A stretch of 64,000 bases of DNA from Clostridiales bacterium (GTDB lineage: Bacteria > Bacillota > Clostridia > Christensenellales > Pumilibacteraceae): the NCBI GenBank assembly GCA_022508505.1, contig JAFLVC010000002.1, positions 97,507 through 161,506 on the forward strand. The letters run 5' to 3'. A model generated the notes under the pieces. The model saw nothing but the letters and a program-made list of their open reading frames with translations, was not told the DNA's origin and made no database searches. Position 1 is the stretch's first letter. Each line of letters begins with the position of its first letter. This document shows positions 53,125-62,022 of this stretch, one piece after another. Made by a program: the position numbers and the translations under genes.

Positions 53125-54027
53125 ATGAAAAGAGATAAATTCAAAGTATTCGACAGCGAAGAGCTGGGACGCATTTTTTTGCCGGACGGATTATCGTATG
53201 ACAAAAGTCGAGCCGTTCACGTTTCCCCGTTGCACGGCAGGGCGGTCGCCGTCGCGGTTGCGGATTATCAATGGATTTCGGTAAAGGGCGGAGGCTGGAA
53301 CTACGGCGGTCCGCAGGTTTATATTTCGAATAAAGACGAAGAACTGATATTGGGCTTGTACCCGTCAGACTCCGCCGCAAGAGAGCTCGCCGTAAGCCGC
53401 GAAATCGAAAAGTTTACCGATCGGCTTCCCAAAGTGCTGTACTACAAAAAGCTTTGCGACGCAGCTTTGCCCGAAAAATATGCCCGCATTTCCGAGGCGA
53501 AATTCAAAAACGGCGTGCTTGTTCATCCCTGCCTTTTGTATACGCAGGTGAAAAGTCCGTTCCGCGTCGCCGATCTCACGTATTTTACCGAGAGCGAAAA
53601 AGCCGACGCAGTGGAGTATTGCTGCGGCTATTGGGGTATTCCTGCGGACGAATACACAAAAACATTCACGGAACAGCTTGCGACTCATGTCGCGTTGCTT
53701 CATAAGCACGGGTTTATAAACGATACTCTCGACTACGGGAACGTGACAATGCTGGCGGAAGTCATCGATTACGAATGGGTGACGGCGCCCGGAATAAAAC
53801 TTTTTGACGGGACTTACGGGCTTCAAATAACAGACGAAAGAAAAGAAAAAGAAATCCTGTACGGCGCGGAAGTTTGCTTGCAGCTTAAAGCAATGCTGCA
53901 TGAGGAATATAATCTTTTCGACATTTATCAAGCGTTTACAAGCGCGTACCGCAAGGTCAACGCCGACTTTTTAGACGCGAATACGAATATACGAAAAATA
54001 CTGAACAAAGAGGAAATTATTTTATGA
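53125..54027 (+). CDS. Kinase-fold protein, SelO-like in places, of the peptide locus
   Basis: The protein is 300 residues without signal or membrane segment. An N-lobe-like stretch WISVKGGGWNYGGP (K54, G55-57) is followed by an ELAVSREIEKF helix. A catalytic-loop-like region reads HKHGFINDTLDYGNVTML then AEVIDYEW (H195, N199, D200, N206, D215). The spacing K-G-x-G, then RE/SEA-like helix, then HG-xx-N-x-x...N and (V/I)DY is close to SelO pseudokinase-type AMP transferases. This is my comparison by eye. It may phosphorylate, adenylylate or simply bind the peptide or its maturase. No clear ribosome binding site precedes the ATG; the end overlaps the maturase gene by 4 bases. Confidence 0.68.
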   Translation: MKRDKFKVFDSEELGRIFLPDGLSYDKSRAVHVSPLHGRAVAVAVADYQWISVKGGGWNYGGPQVYISNKDEELILGLYPSDSAARELAVSREIEKFTDRLPKVLYYKKLCDAALPEKYARISEAKFKNGVLVHPCLLYTQVKSPFRVADLTYFTESEKADAVEYCCGYWGIPADEYTKTFTEQLATHVALLHKHGFINDTLDYGNVTMLAEVIDYEWVTAPGIKLFDGTYGLQITDERKEKEILYGAEVCLQLKAMLHEEYNLFDIYQAFTSAYRKVNADFLDANTNIRKILNKEEIIL

Positions 54028-55424
54028 CGCAATCGCCCGAAAAGGTTTTTGTTCCGCCCTGGATTTCTTGTCGCACATATCTGTTCGGGCAAGAGGAAAG
54101 CAGAACATATATCGCCAATGAAAAAATGCACACCTATGTTTTGTTGGAAGGCTTGGCAAGCGATATGTGGAAGCTGTTGCTCGATAATACTTCCCGCGAC
54201 GAGCTGACGAGCTGGGCGGAGAACTGCGGTGTTAGCGACCAGGTTGAGGATTTTCTTGCCGACCTTGAAAAGCAGGGGCTTATATGTCGCGGGCAGGCGA
54301 ACGACGTCGCCAAAGCGGCTTACGAGCCGTTCTCGAGCGACGAGCATTCCGACGAGGAAAAGAAATTCATAGAGGAAATGCAGGCGTGGCTTTTCGAAAA
54401 AAAGTTCCTGTTTTCGACGTTTTTCGAGCTGACATATAATTGCAATCTTAAATGCGTTCACTGCTATAATCCTAAGAATACGGCTGCTCTCGAAATTGAT
54501 TTCGACCTTTGCAAAAAGGCCATAGACGACGCATACGATTTGGGCTGTTTCCGCATTACCTTTTCGGGCGGAGAGGCAACGCTGCACACGCGGTTTTCGG
54601 AGCTTGTGGGATATGCGAGAAACAAGCGCATGTCCGTCGAAATATTTACTAACGGTCAGACGCTCGCCAAAAACGGCAAGCTGTACGGCGATTTGTTGAA
54701 GCTGTATCCTTACCGCATATGCGTCAGCCTTTACAGCACGGACAAGGAAATGCACGAGAGAGTGACCGACGTCGGCGGGTCGTTTGAAAATACATATTCT
54801 CTCATACATCGGCTACGAAAAGATAATGTGAACGTACAAATCAAAAACTTCTTGCTCAATTTCAACTGTATGGATTGTATCAAGGTCAAAAATATGGCGC
54901 GGGATATATGCGCGACGTCGGTTGCGGATATATCGTTGATTCCCACGATTGAAGGGGACAAAAAAACAATGCGGTATGTGCTCGACGAAGGCGAGCTGTT
55001 CGAGCTCTACACAAATCCCGAATCGCCGCTGTACATCGGTACCGATTTCATTCCGCTTGACTACGACAAAGTCAAGGACGAAGCGCCTTGCTTGGGCGGG
55101 TTTAACGTGCTGTGCGTCAACCCCGACGGGAAAGTCGTGATCTGCGTGTCGATGCCTTATTCGGTGGGCGATCTCAATACGTCCACGCTGAAAGATATAT
55201 GGCAGGACGCCGTGAACGCTCAGGCGGACAGCAGGCTCTATCAATGGCAGCGAGTTCGCATTTCGGATTGCACGGAATGCTATAAGCAAGATTATTGCGC
55301 ATTTTGTAATTACTGTCCGGGAATGGGATACCTTGAGAACGGCTATTTAAAACGTTCGGAAGTGCTGTGCGCGCAGGCAAAAGTAAAAATGAGGGCATAT
55401 CATTATCTGAAAGGCAAAGATTGA
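54024..55424 (+). CDS. Radical SAM/SPASM peptide maturase with PqqD-like N-terminus
   Basis: The 466-residue protein starts with a domain of about 90 residues that fits a PqqD-like recognition element (HTYVLLEGLASDMWKLLLD ... FLADLEKQGLI). The radical SAM part has the cluster cysteines C140, C144 and C147 (CNLKCVHC) and SGGEATLH at 181-188. The SPASM part has C356, C364, C374, then C416, C419, C425, C428, C431 and C449, enough for two auxiliary [4Fe-4S] clusters. Enzymes of this build form thioether or carbon-carbon links in ribosomal peptides. Its likely substrate is the 33-residue product encoded at 52938. Last gene before a strong terminator. Confidence 0.9.
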   Translation: MTQSPEKVFVPPWISCRTYLFGQEESRTYIANEKMHTYVLLEGLASDMWKLLLDNTSRDELTSWAENCGVSDQVEDFLADLEKQGLICRGQANDVAKAAYEPFSSDEHSDEEKKFIEEMQAWLFEKKFLFSTFFELTYNCNLKCVHCYNPKNTAALEIDFDLCKKAIDDAYDLGCFRITFSGGEATLHTRFSELVGYARNKRMSVEIFTNGQTLAKNGKLYGDLLKLYPYRICVSLYSTDKEMHERVTDVGGSFENTYSLIHRLRKDNVNVQIKNFLLNFNCMDCIKVKNMARDICATSVADISLIPTIEGDKKTMRYVLDEGELFELYTNPESPLYIGTDFIPLDYDKVKDEAPCLGGFNVLCVNPDGKVVICVSMPYSVGDLNTSTLKDIWQDAVNAQADSRLYQWQRVRISDCTECYKQDYCAFCNYCPGMGYLENGYLKRSEVLCAQAKVKMRAYHYLKGKD

Positions 55425-55473
55425 AACAGCCGACAGACGCGTTACACCCGAATTTGTATCCAAGAAATAATGA

Positions 55474-55514
55474 AACCGAAAAGGCGCGCGACAGCGCGCC
55501 TTTTCGGTTGTTTT
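55474..55514 (+). terminator. Terminator of the peptide locus
   Basis: A perfect 16-bp stem (AACCGAAAAGGCGCGC and its complement) with a 4-base loop, then GTTTT. Confidence 0.88.
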
Positions 55515-55551
55515 AACAGTTTGGTTTTCGAGGGCGTCGCCGCTCGGCACA

Positions 55552-55764
55552 TCAGTCAAACCTGATGTGGGGATTGAGTTCGGCGGGGCTTCGCCAATCT
55601 ATGTTATACTTTTCTTTGAGTATGCGTTTTTTCGTGTGCCAATATGCGTGGCAAAAGCCCAGATAGTGACTGCGCTTGCCCAGCTGCTCGTCGAGAAGTT
55701 TTTCAAGCTCATCTTCTATTTGTTTGTATTCCAAAGTGTCTTCTACCGGATCTTTTATCATCAT
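55552..55764 (-). CDS. Small hypothetical protein, 70 residues
   Basis: The start (MMIKDPVEDTLEYKQ) overlaps the stop of the 418-residue gene and has AAGGAG upstream. Helical, with HAYWHTKKRILKEKYNIDWRSPAELNPHIRFD at the end, which resembles small clostridial proteins of unknown role found behind larger genes. Coupled to the upstream membrane protein gene. Confidence 0.75.
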   Translation of the reverse strand: MMIKDPVEDTLEYKQIEDELEKLLDEQLGKRSHYLGFCHAYWHTKKRILKEKYNIDWRSPAELNPHIRFD

Positions 55765-57017
55765 TCGCTCCTTGCCTGTATGTCGCTGTTTTCGTATACC
55801 CAATCGGGAACGCCTTCGATGCGCGGGCGGGCGAGCAGATGCCAATAGTTGACGAAAAAGGATTTTTCCGCTTCGCCCTTGACGGTCTTGTCCGTGCCGC
55901 TCTTTTTGAGCCGCAGCACGTGACCGCCCTCTTTTACAAGCTCTATGCCGTCTGCAAAGACCATGTTTTTGTTGAAGTCGATTTTCTTCTTTTGCTCGCG
56001 GATTTGCTGTTTGTCCTTTTGGGGGCAGAGGTCCACCGATTTGTCAATCACGATTGCAAAATAGAATTGCGGTTTTCCGCCCGTGTAAATGAGTTGGCCG
56101 AAGCCGAGCGTGTGGATTGTGATTTTCTTTTGCTCGTACAGCTCGCGCACGCGCGGGATTGGCATGTTCAATGCGTCGCCCATTCGGACGAGCAGAATGC
56201 CTACTAACAAATCGTCCGCCGTGAGGACGGGGAACCTTTCGGCGGCCTTTTGCTCCGAACCGAGGGGGTCGTGGACTTTTCGCAAATCGTCTTCCGAGAA
56301 CCCGAACGCAAGCGCCGCCGTAAATTGATTTTTGGAAAGCGTCGCGTTTCCGCCGCGGTGGGCGACGATCATGCTGTTTCCGTAGAATATAAACGCGCCG
56401 AATCCGATGTGGTTGGACATTTTGCTCGAGCCGAGCGGGGAAAGATACCGACCGTTTTCGTAGATTTCTCTGACCGACATGTCGCCGCCGAATTTGTAGT
56501 CCATGGCGCGGTTTGTCACGAGGTCGTTGTAAAACGCCGTGCGCGAAGTGAACAGCTTTACCGTGCCGTCGGCCTCGCGCTTGCAGTCGTCGAGGCGAAT
56601 CATCATGGGGTTGGCGATAAAGCTCGCAAGGTGCGCCTGCATGATCTCGCCGAAGTTATTTTGAATGATTGAATCGAGGGTAAATTGCTTGGTCGGATCG
56701 TCCTCTACGGTGTAGACGGGGTCGCCTTCGTATTCGATAGCGTCGTACCAAATGTCGGTTTCCTTTCCGTTGATTTTGAACTTCTTGCGGTAGAACACTT
56801 CGTCGTAAGTGAATTTACTGCTGATGAGTTTTATTTTTTCCTCGCGCAAAATAAGAAGGCTCGTCACGAAATCGGCGCCGACGACTGTGAGCATCATACC
56901 TATCGCGCTTCCGAGGATTTCGAAGCGCAGGTCCTCGAAAAAGAAGTAGAACAACAGCCCGCTTCCGATAATCAGAATGATAATTTTTATCCACAAAAAT
57001 TTCCAGGTTTTTTTCAT
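55761..57017 (-). CDS. Hypothetical membrane protein, 418 residues
   Basis: There are two hydrophobic helices in the first 60 residues (IIILIIGSGLLFYFFF and GSAIGMMLTVVGADFVTSLLIL), and the rest is soluble. The soluble part contains MIVAHRGGNATLSKNQFTAALAFGFSEDDL and DDLLVGILLVRMGDALNM. I do not recognise a family. It overlaps both neighbouring genes by 3-4 bases (Gfo/Idh/MocA upstream, small protein downstream), forming a three-gene minus-strand operon. Confidence 0.78.
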   Translation of the reverse strand: MKKTWKFLWIKIIILIIGSGLLFYFFFEDLRFEILGSAIGMMLTVVGADFVTSLLILREEKIKLISSKFTYDEVFYRKKFKINGKETDIWYDAIEYEGDPVYTVEDDPTKQFTLDSIIQNNFGEIMQAHLASFIANPMMIRLDDCKREADGTVKLFTSRTAFYNDLVTNRAMDYKFGGDMSVREIYENGRYLSPLGSSKMSNHIGFGAFIFYGNSMIVAHRGGNATLSKNQFTAALAFGFSEDDLRKVHDPLGSEQKAAERFPVLTADDLLVGILLVRMGDALNMPIPRVRELYEQKKITIHTLGFGQLIYTGGKPQFYFAIVIDKSVDLCPQKDKQQIREQKKKIDFNKNMVFADGIELVKEGGHVLRLKKSGTDKTVKGEAEKSFFVNYWHLLARPRIEGVPDWVYENSDIQARSE

Positions 57018-57928
57018 CGCGCGTTACCCGTATACAGAATTTTGTGCAGTAGGAGAGTGCCGACCTGCGTGTCCTTCAGCGCTTCGGGCGAAAGGCGTGA
57101 AAACAGGTTTTCGTAATGCGAGGACAGACGGTCTTCGACGGGGCGCGAAAAGATTACTTCGTCGCCTAACCGCACCGTCTGCGCCGTGTGGTCCACAAAG
57201 AGCGTGCCGTGTTCGCATTCTATGCGCGAGGTCTTTTGGCGCGACGGCGACCGCCAGTCCACTACAATCTCCGCCTGCACGCCGTCGGCGTCGAAAACCT
57301 TTCGCACGTATTTCAAAAGCCCGCTCTTGGAATCGGGCAATAGCTCTTCCTGCCGAAGTATCGTGTTTGTAAGGTCGATGATTTCGTCGTAGAAGCTCAA
57401 AACGTTTATGCCGCTGTCTATCCAGGCGCCCATGAGCCCCAATCTGTCCGCCCGAATAGTTCCGTCCGGCGTCGCGGCGTAATCGTCGCAGACGGTCGTC
57501 GAAACAGCGCGCACTTTTCCGAACCGTGCGAGGTTTTCCCTTAAAAAGCGAACTTCATCGGCGGCCTTCCAATGGAACATGCAGGAAAGCGAAACGCCGC
57601 ATTTTTCCGCATAATCGAAAAACGATTCGATGTCCTCGGCGCTTTCGAACATCGGCTTTTCCGTGATGACGTCGACGCCGTTCGCGAGCAGCTCGTGCGC
57701 GATTTCGTCGTGTGCCGCTACGGGCAGCGCGAGCAGCGCAACGCGCGGGCGCAGGGAAAGCGCGCTTTGAAGATCGGTAAAGAACGGAACGGAAAAGCAG
57801 TCGCGCGCAGGACAGTTCGGGTTGATATCGACGAGCGCGTCGAGCCGCAACGTCTCGGACTTTTCCAAGCCCTTTTGATAGTGCGTGGCGATGACTCCGC
57901 CGCCGACAAGAACGGTACTCAGTTTCAT
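57014..57928 (-). CDS. Gfo/Idh/MocA family oxidoreductase
   Basis: The 304-residue protein begins with a Rossmann NAD(P) motif (STVLVGGGVIATHYQKGL), followed by the ALLALPVAAHDEIAHELLANGVDVITEKPM segment with the family's E-K-P. C-terminal is a beta-sheet dimerisation and substrate part (GLMGAWIDSGINVLSF). Such enzymes oxidise or reduce sugars and inositol-type compounds. It is the first gene of the three-gene operon, divergent from the LRR gene. Substrate unknown. Confidence 0.9.
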   Translation of the reverse strand: MKLSTVLVGGGVIATHYQKGLEKSETLRLDALVDINPNCPARDCFSVPFFTDLQSALSLRPRVALLALPVAAHDEIAHELLANGVDVITEKPMFESAEDIESFFDYAEKCGVSLSCMFHWKAADEVRFLRENLARFGKVRAVSTTVCDDYAATPDGTIRADRLGLMGAWIDSGINVLSFYDEIIDLTNTILRQEELLPDSKSGLLKYVRKVFDADGVQAEIVVDWRSPSRQKTSRIECEHGTLFVDHTAQTVRLGDEVIFSRPVEDRLSSHYENLFSRLSPEALKDTQVGTLLLHKILYTGNAR

Positions 57929-58074
57929 ACCGTCATTATAACATATTTATTTCGGAATTCAACCCATTTGAATAAGATATATTCTGTTGCCGCCCGAAAA
58001 AAAGCGGCGCATGACAACACACGGTCTTGCGGCATAGATAAGCGTCAATCCGAAGGGGAATAGATTAAAAACTA

Positions 58075-58103
58075 TTGACACGCTTTTGCGCTTATGGTAT
58101 AAC
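58075..58103 (+). promoter_or_regulatory. Promoter of the LRR gene
   Basis: TTGACA and TATAAC with a 17-base spacer; the ATG lies 29 bases downstream. Confidence 0.8.
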
Positions 58104-58131
58104 AGGGAACAAAACACTTTGCGAGGTTTTT

Positions 58132-59523
58132 ATGACGGGAAAGCGCGTGGGCGATTTTGAAATAATCGACGTGTACGACTTAAAGCAGGAAGAGTTTGAC
58201 AGATTTAGTGACGAGCACGACGATTTTGAATATTGGCAGGAGGGCGAAACCATTTACTCTGCCGAGGATTACCATGATTTGGTGTTCGGCGATTTATTGC
58301 CCGGTCAGGAGTTTGCCGCTTTCAAGTATTTCGGAACCGACGAGAATATAGTCATACCCGACGCGGCGACGCAGCTTGGCAGCAGTCTGTTCGAGGGTAA
58401 TGAAAAGGTCAAGAGCGTAACTATTCCCGATAGCGTGAAAATAATCGGGGACAACGCGTTTAAGAATTGCACCGCTTTGGAGAAGGTAAAATTCGGCAAG
58501 GGCGTTACGGAGATTTCGGAGTTTGCCTTTTGCGGCTGCACCGCGCTGAAGGAAATCGAAATTCCAAGCGGCGTTACGGTAATCCGCAACGGGGCGTTTG
58601 AAGGTTGCGCCGCGCTGACGCAGGTAGCTATATCGGACGGCGTAGAGCGCGTGGGCGAATACGCTTTCTGCAATTGCACGTCCCTTTCGGCCGTGAAGCT
58701 CGGGAACGGTTTAAAATGCATTTACAGCGGTGCGTTTAAAGGCTGTACTGCGCTTAAAAACATAACCCTCCCGCAGTCGCTGACCTCCGTCGACCTTTAC
58801 GCCTTTTCAGAAAGCGGGATAGAGGAGCTGTACCTTCCCAAAAACGTAAGTGATATGCGGCGCTGCTCGTATTTGAACAGCCGCAACCTGAAAAAAGTCG
58901 AAGTGGATCCGGAAAATCCACACCTTATGTCCAAGGATAATTGTATAATACGTAAATCAAGCGGAATACTCCTTGCCGCGGTGGGGGATTTTAAGCTGCC
59001 CGTCGACGGCAGCTTGAAGAAAATCGACTGTTGGGTGTTTAACGGCAATCGCAATGTGACGGAACTGGATATCCCCGAGGGGGTGACGCATATTTACAGT
59101 TCTGCGTTTAGATGCTGCGCCAATCTGCGCCGTTTAAGCCTTCCGAGCACGTTAGAGGTTATCGGCGAAGATTGTTTTGAGGGCACTTCCGCTCTGGAGG
59201 AGATAGTTATCCCCGCAGGCGTCAAGGAGGTGGAGAGCGGGGCGTTTTATTGCAGCGGTATAAAGAGGCTTGTCGTAAAGCGCGGCGTGGAGATTTTAGG
59301 CTTTAACGCGTTCAGCGAATGTAAGCGCCTTGCAGAGGCGTATATCCCATCCTCCGTGTATAAAATAGATTGCGGGCTTTTCAGCGGCGAGCTTTTCGGA
59401 GGCTGTAACAAAAAATTGTGCGTGTATATGGAAAAACGCAAGAACGGCGGCCATGAGTATCTTGCAAGGTTTTTGGGTGATGTAAAAGTGGAGTTTATCG
59501 ACAAGGCCGAAATCTGCGATTGA
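58132..59523 (+). CDS. BspA-type leucine-rich repeat protein, 463 residues
   Basis: The chosen ATG follows a consensus promoter with GCGAGG upstream. After about 80 acidic residues without signal peptide (VGDFEIIDVYDLKQEEFDRFSDEHDDFEYWQEGE), repeats of the LRR_5 type run to the C-terminus, for example VTIPDSVKIIGDNAFKNCTALEKVKF. Probably cytoplasmic, unlike most BspA proteins. A protein of the same sort lies at 51670-52473, on the other side of the peptide locus. Confidence 0.85.
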   Translation: MTGKRVGDFEIIDVYDLKQEEFDRFSDEHDDFEYWQEGETIYSAEDYHDLVFGDLLPGQEFAAFKYFGTDENIVIPDAATQLGSSLFEGNEKVKSVTIPDSVKIIGDNAFKNCTALEKVKFGKGVTEISEFAFCGCTALKEIEIPSGVTVIRNGAFEGCAALTQVAISDGVERVGEYAFCNCTSLSAVKLGNGLKCIYSGAFKGCTALKNITLPQSLTSVDLYAFSESGIEELYLPKNVSDMRRCSYLNSRNLKKVEVDPENPHLMSKDNCIIRKSSGILLAAVGDFKLPVDGSLKKIDCWVFNGNRNVTELDIPEGVTHIYSSAFRCCANLRRLSLPSTLEVIGEDCFEGTSALEEIVIPAGVKEVESGAFYCSGIKRLVVKRGVEILGFNAFSECKRLAEAYIPSSVYKIDCGLFSGELFGGCNKKLCVYMEKRKNGGHEYLARFLGDVKVEFIDKAEICD

Positions 59524-59889
59524 GTAATCAATACGGCGAAAGGTATTTGATTGTGCTTAAAACGAGCCATATGCCCGATTATTCGACAACTGACGAGCAA
59601 AAAGAAAAGTCCCGAGCCGAATGTGATGAACTTCGCACTCGGTTCGAGACACTTCGTTTTGTGAACTTAAGTGTAATCCAAGCGAACTTGTAAAAATGAA
59701 TCATTTGAGGTATTGTTACTATACAGGTACTTTATATCTTTGATTTAACAGACATAAGCTTCTTTCGAATCCTTAAGGCGCACCTATGCAATTAATATCC
59801 GAATTTTTTGTTGCTTCAATTTCTGGAAGAAAGACGCGCCGCGTATCGCTTTAGTATATTGACTATACCTCTAAATAAATAAAATCAAC
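59524..59889. other. Intergenic region, AT-rich
   Basis: About 365 bases after the LRR gene without a gene I can support; small inverted repeats near 59640-59670 but no clear terminator. Confidence 0.5.
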
Positions 59890-59917
59890 TTGACAAATAA
59901 TAAGAAAATGGTATAAT
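59890..59917 (+). promoter_or_regulatory. Promoter of the lipoprotein/sensor kinase pair
   Basis: TTGACA and TATAAT with a 16-base spacer, about 185 bases before the lipoprotein ATG. Confidence 0.75.
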
Positions 59918-60050
59918 ACAAGTAAATTTGCTTTCTTGCAATGGCAAATTTGCGAAGTATTTCAACATAAATGCGCGGTTTCCTTATGAAAACGCTTGCG
60001 ATGACAGTCGCAAGACAAAAGCTTGCTTTTGTCGCATTTAAATGTTATAA
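59918..60050 (+). ncRNA. Hairpin-rich leader of the lipoprotein gene
   Basis: Stems AAATTTGC/GCAAATTT (59924-59951), CTTGCGA/TCGCAAG (59995-60014) and ACAAAAGC/GCTTTTGT (60015-60032) occur in a row after the -10 box. The arrangement is like the 5.1-kb and 16.5-kb leaders, but the sequence is different. A second TATAAT lies near 60045. Confidence 0.4.
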
Positions 60051-60100
60051 TAAAATTATTATATGTTGTTATATCGGTTAATCGCTTCGGAGAAAATTCT

Positions 60101-61954
60101 ATGAAAAAACTAATTTCTGTAATTTTATCGTTGCTCTGTGTATTTACTGCGGTTGCGCTTGTCGGGTGCGATCCGCAAAGCAATGAACCCGGAGATGAAT
60201 CCGGAAATGAATACAATATAATTTTTACTATCGGAACAATTCCGCCTGTCTTGGCTGCGCTGGACTGTATAAATAACGGCAATGAGACCTACGCATTTAT
60301 CGAGAGAGGCAAAACGTACAACGGTATAGATAACGTTTCGGGTTTTAACAATATCGGATTTGATAAGTCAAACAATGCAAGTACAGGGTTTACCAATGCC
60401 AATTTCGACGCCGTCGTTAAAAAGATTAAAGACCTGAACGTAAACGGTAATGAAAAGTTTAATTTTTATGTTTGCGATTACGCCGTATTGTGGGGGTTTG
60501 GTCTGGCTGCAAGCGCCGAACTGAAAAAAGATCAGTATCAAATTGTGCTTTGTGAAAACGGCGGTAAAACTTATGAGGGATTAGACAGCGATTATATCAC
60601 CGACAAAACCGTTGACTCCTCCGCCGATGAACCTTATGAAAAGTTTCTAAACGACATCACCACAGTCAAATCAAAGATTGCTACCGTATTATCCAAAAAC
60701 AAGCATAAAGTAAATTTCGATATAGGATATGATTTGGCTTATCCCGCAGCGACACTGAGTAATGTAAGATATCTTATTCAGGATAAGGTTAGCATTAAAA
60801 ATCATCTTGAAAAGTCAGGCTCTGAAAATTATAAAACGAAATTACTCTCCGTATTCGGCTTTGAAGAAAATTCGAAGATAAGAATAAATTTTGACTTCGG
60901 AAGTATCAGCGAAAGAGTCGAAAGATTGCAGCCCGCCCAAAAAGAGAATTATCTTAAGCTTATGTACGGGGAATATTTCGAAGATACTCACAGCACTTTG
61001 ACCCGTACAAAGCTTTCGGACAATGTAACCGAAGTGCCCGCGGAAAAGCTTGTTTTTATAGGCTCAAGAGCTAACGCCTATCCTCATATCGCACAATATT
61101 TCGGTTATGACGACGTGACGGATGCAAGGCAAGTACCCGATTCGTATGCCGACTTAAGGGATATGTATAAGACAGATTTCCTGTTTGCCGAGGAAGAGGA
61201 TTATCGGTTATTTATAGATGTACTGAAAGATGCAACCAATTACGAAAACGATGAGTTGCCCGAACAGGAATTGCTGGATGCTATAAGAGTAGCTTGTTTT
61301 AATTATTATATCGATTATCTGGTTACGCTTAAATTTACTTATTTAAAATACGGTAAAGATTACGATATCGTATTGAAGGGGCATCCGAGCGAGGTTTTGG
61401 GTGAGCACGAAACCTGGACTCAGCATTACGATGTTTCCGTCAATGAAAAGGATTACCGATACGATAAGCTGTATGATAATCTGTTGTCGGCGTTCCACGC
61501 GAAGGACTCGATCGGCAAATGTATCGGCTTGATCCCGTTTGGTACTGCCGCCGAGAATTTGGCATATCTCGGTGTGGACATCTCGCTTTGCGGCCTGTCT
61601 TCGGGTACCTATACGGGTTACGAGCAGTCGGTCGATATTAAATTTGTTATGGCGACGGTGAATGACGCTATAGACAGTGATACCAATATCAGCGGAAGAT
61701 ATGCTAACGGAACATTGCTGGACCATGATAAGAACGGCAACGAAACGATAACTGCGTTTTTCAATATCGGTAATTTGTATAAGCAGCTTATTCAATACTA
61801 TTCGTCCGAAGAGCACGGCAATAATGATTATAAAGCCTATTATGAAGAAAAATTCAAGGCTTGGCTAAGGGCTGTCAACAACTTGGACGAAAATGCGGAT
61901 ACTACCGGCTATGACGTGGATAATCAAGGGTTTTTAATAACTCCCGATGATTAA
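60101..61954 (+). CDS. Lipoprotein with GT80-like motifs, 617 residues
   Basis: The signal ends at a lipobox (TAVALVGC); the ATG has GGAGAAAATTCT ahead of it. In the second half DYDIVLKGHPSEVLGE and, 60 residues on, GLIPFGTAAENLAYLGVDISLCGLSSGTYTG recall the His-Pro, Glu and Ser-Ser motifs of GT52/GT80-type sialyltransferases with a GT-B fold. This is a local likeness only. Such an enzyme on the outside of the membrane would be unusual, so it may be a binding protein derived from that fold. It is upstream of, and probably feeds, the sensor kinase that follows 68 bases later. Confidence 0.6.
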   Translation: MKKLISVILSLLCVFTAVALVGCDPQSNEPGDESGNEYNIIFTIGTIPPVLAALDCINNGNETYAFIERGKTYNGIDNVSGFNNIGFDKSNNASTGFTNANFDAVVKKIKDLNVNGNEKFNFYVCDYAVLWGFGLAASAELKKDQYQIVLCENGGKTYEGLDSDYITDKTVDSSADEPYEKFLNDITTVKSKIATVLSKNKHKVNFDIGYDLAYPAATLSNVRYLIQDKVSIKNHLEKSGSENYKTKLLSVFGFEENSKIRINFDFGSISERVERLQPAQKENYLKLMYGEYFEDTHSTLTRTKLSDNVTEVPAEKLVFIGSRANAYPHIAQYFGYDDVTDARQVPDSYADLRDMYKTDFLFAEEEDYRLFIDVLKDATNYENDELPEQELLDAIRVACFNYYIDYLVTLKFTYLKYGKDYDIVLKGHPSEVLGEHETWTQHYDVSVNEKDYRYDKLYDNLLSAFHAKDSIGKCIGLIPFGTAAENLAYLGVDISLCGLSSGTYTGYEQSVDIKFVMATVNDAIDSDTNISGRYANGTLLDHDKNGNETITAFFNIGNLYKQLIQYYSSEEHGNNDYKAYYEEKFKAWLRAVNNLDENADTTGYDVDNQGFLITPDD

Positions 61955-62022
61955 GCAATTTGATTTTGGATATTGTTAAAGACTGAATTGTCAAACTAAG
62001 TGCAACCCCACAAGAGGTCAAT

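Noticed and set aside
53125..54027. Lanthipeptide synthetase-type or HipA kinase
   Set aside because: There is no LanC-like zinc site and no HipA signature; only scattered kinase-like motifs closer to SelO are visible.
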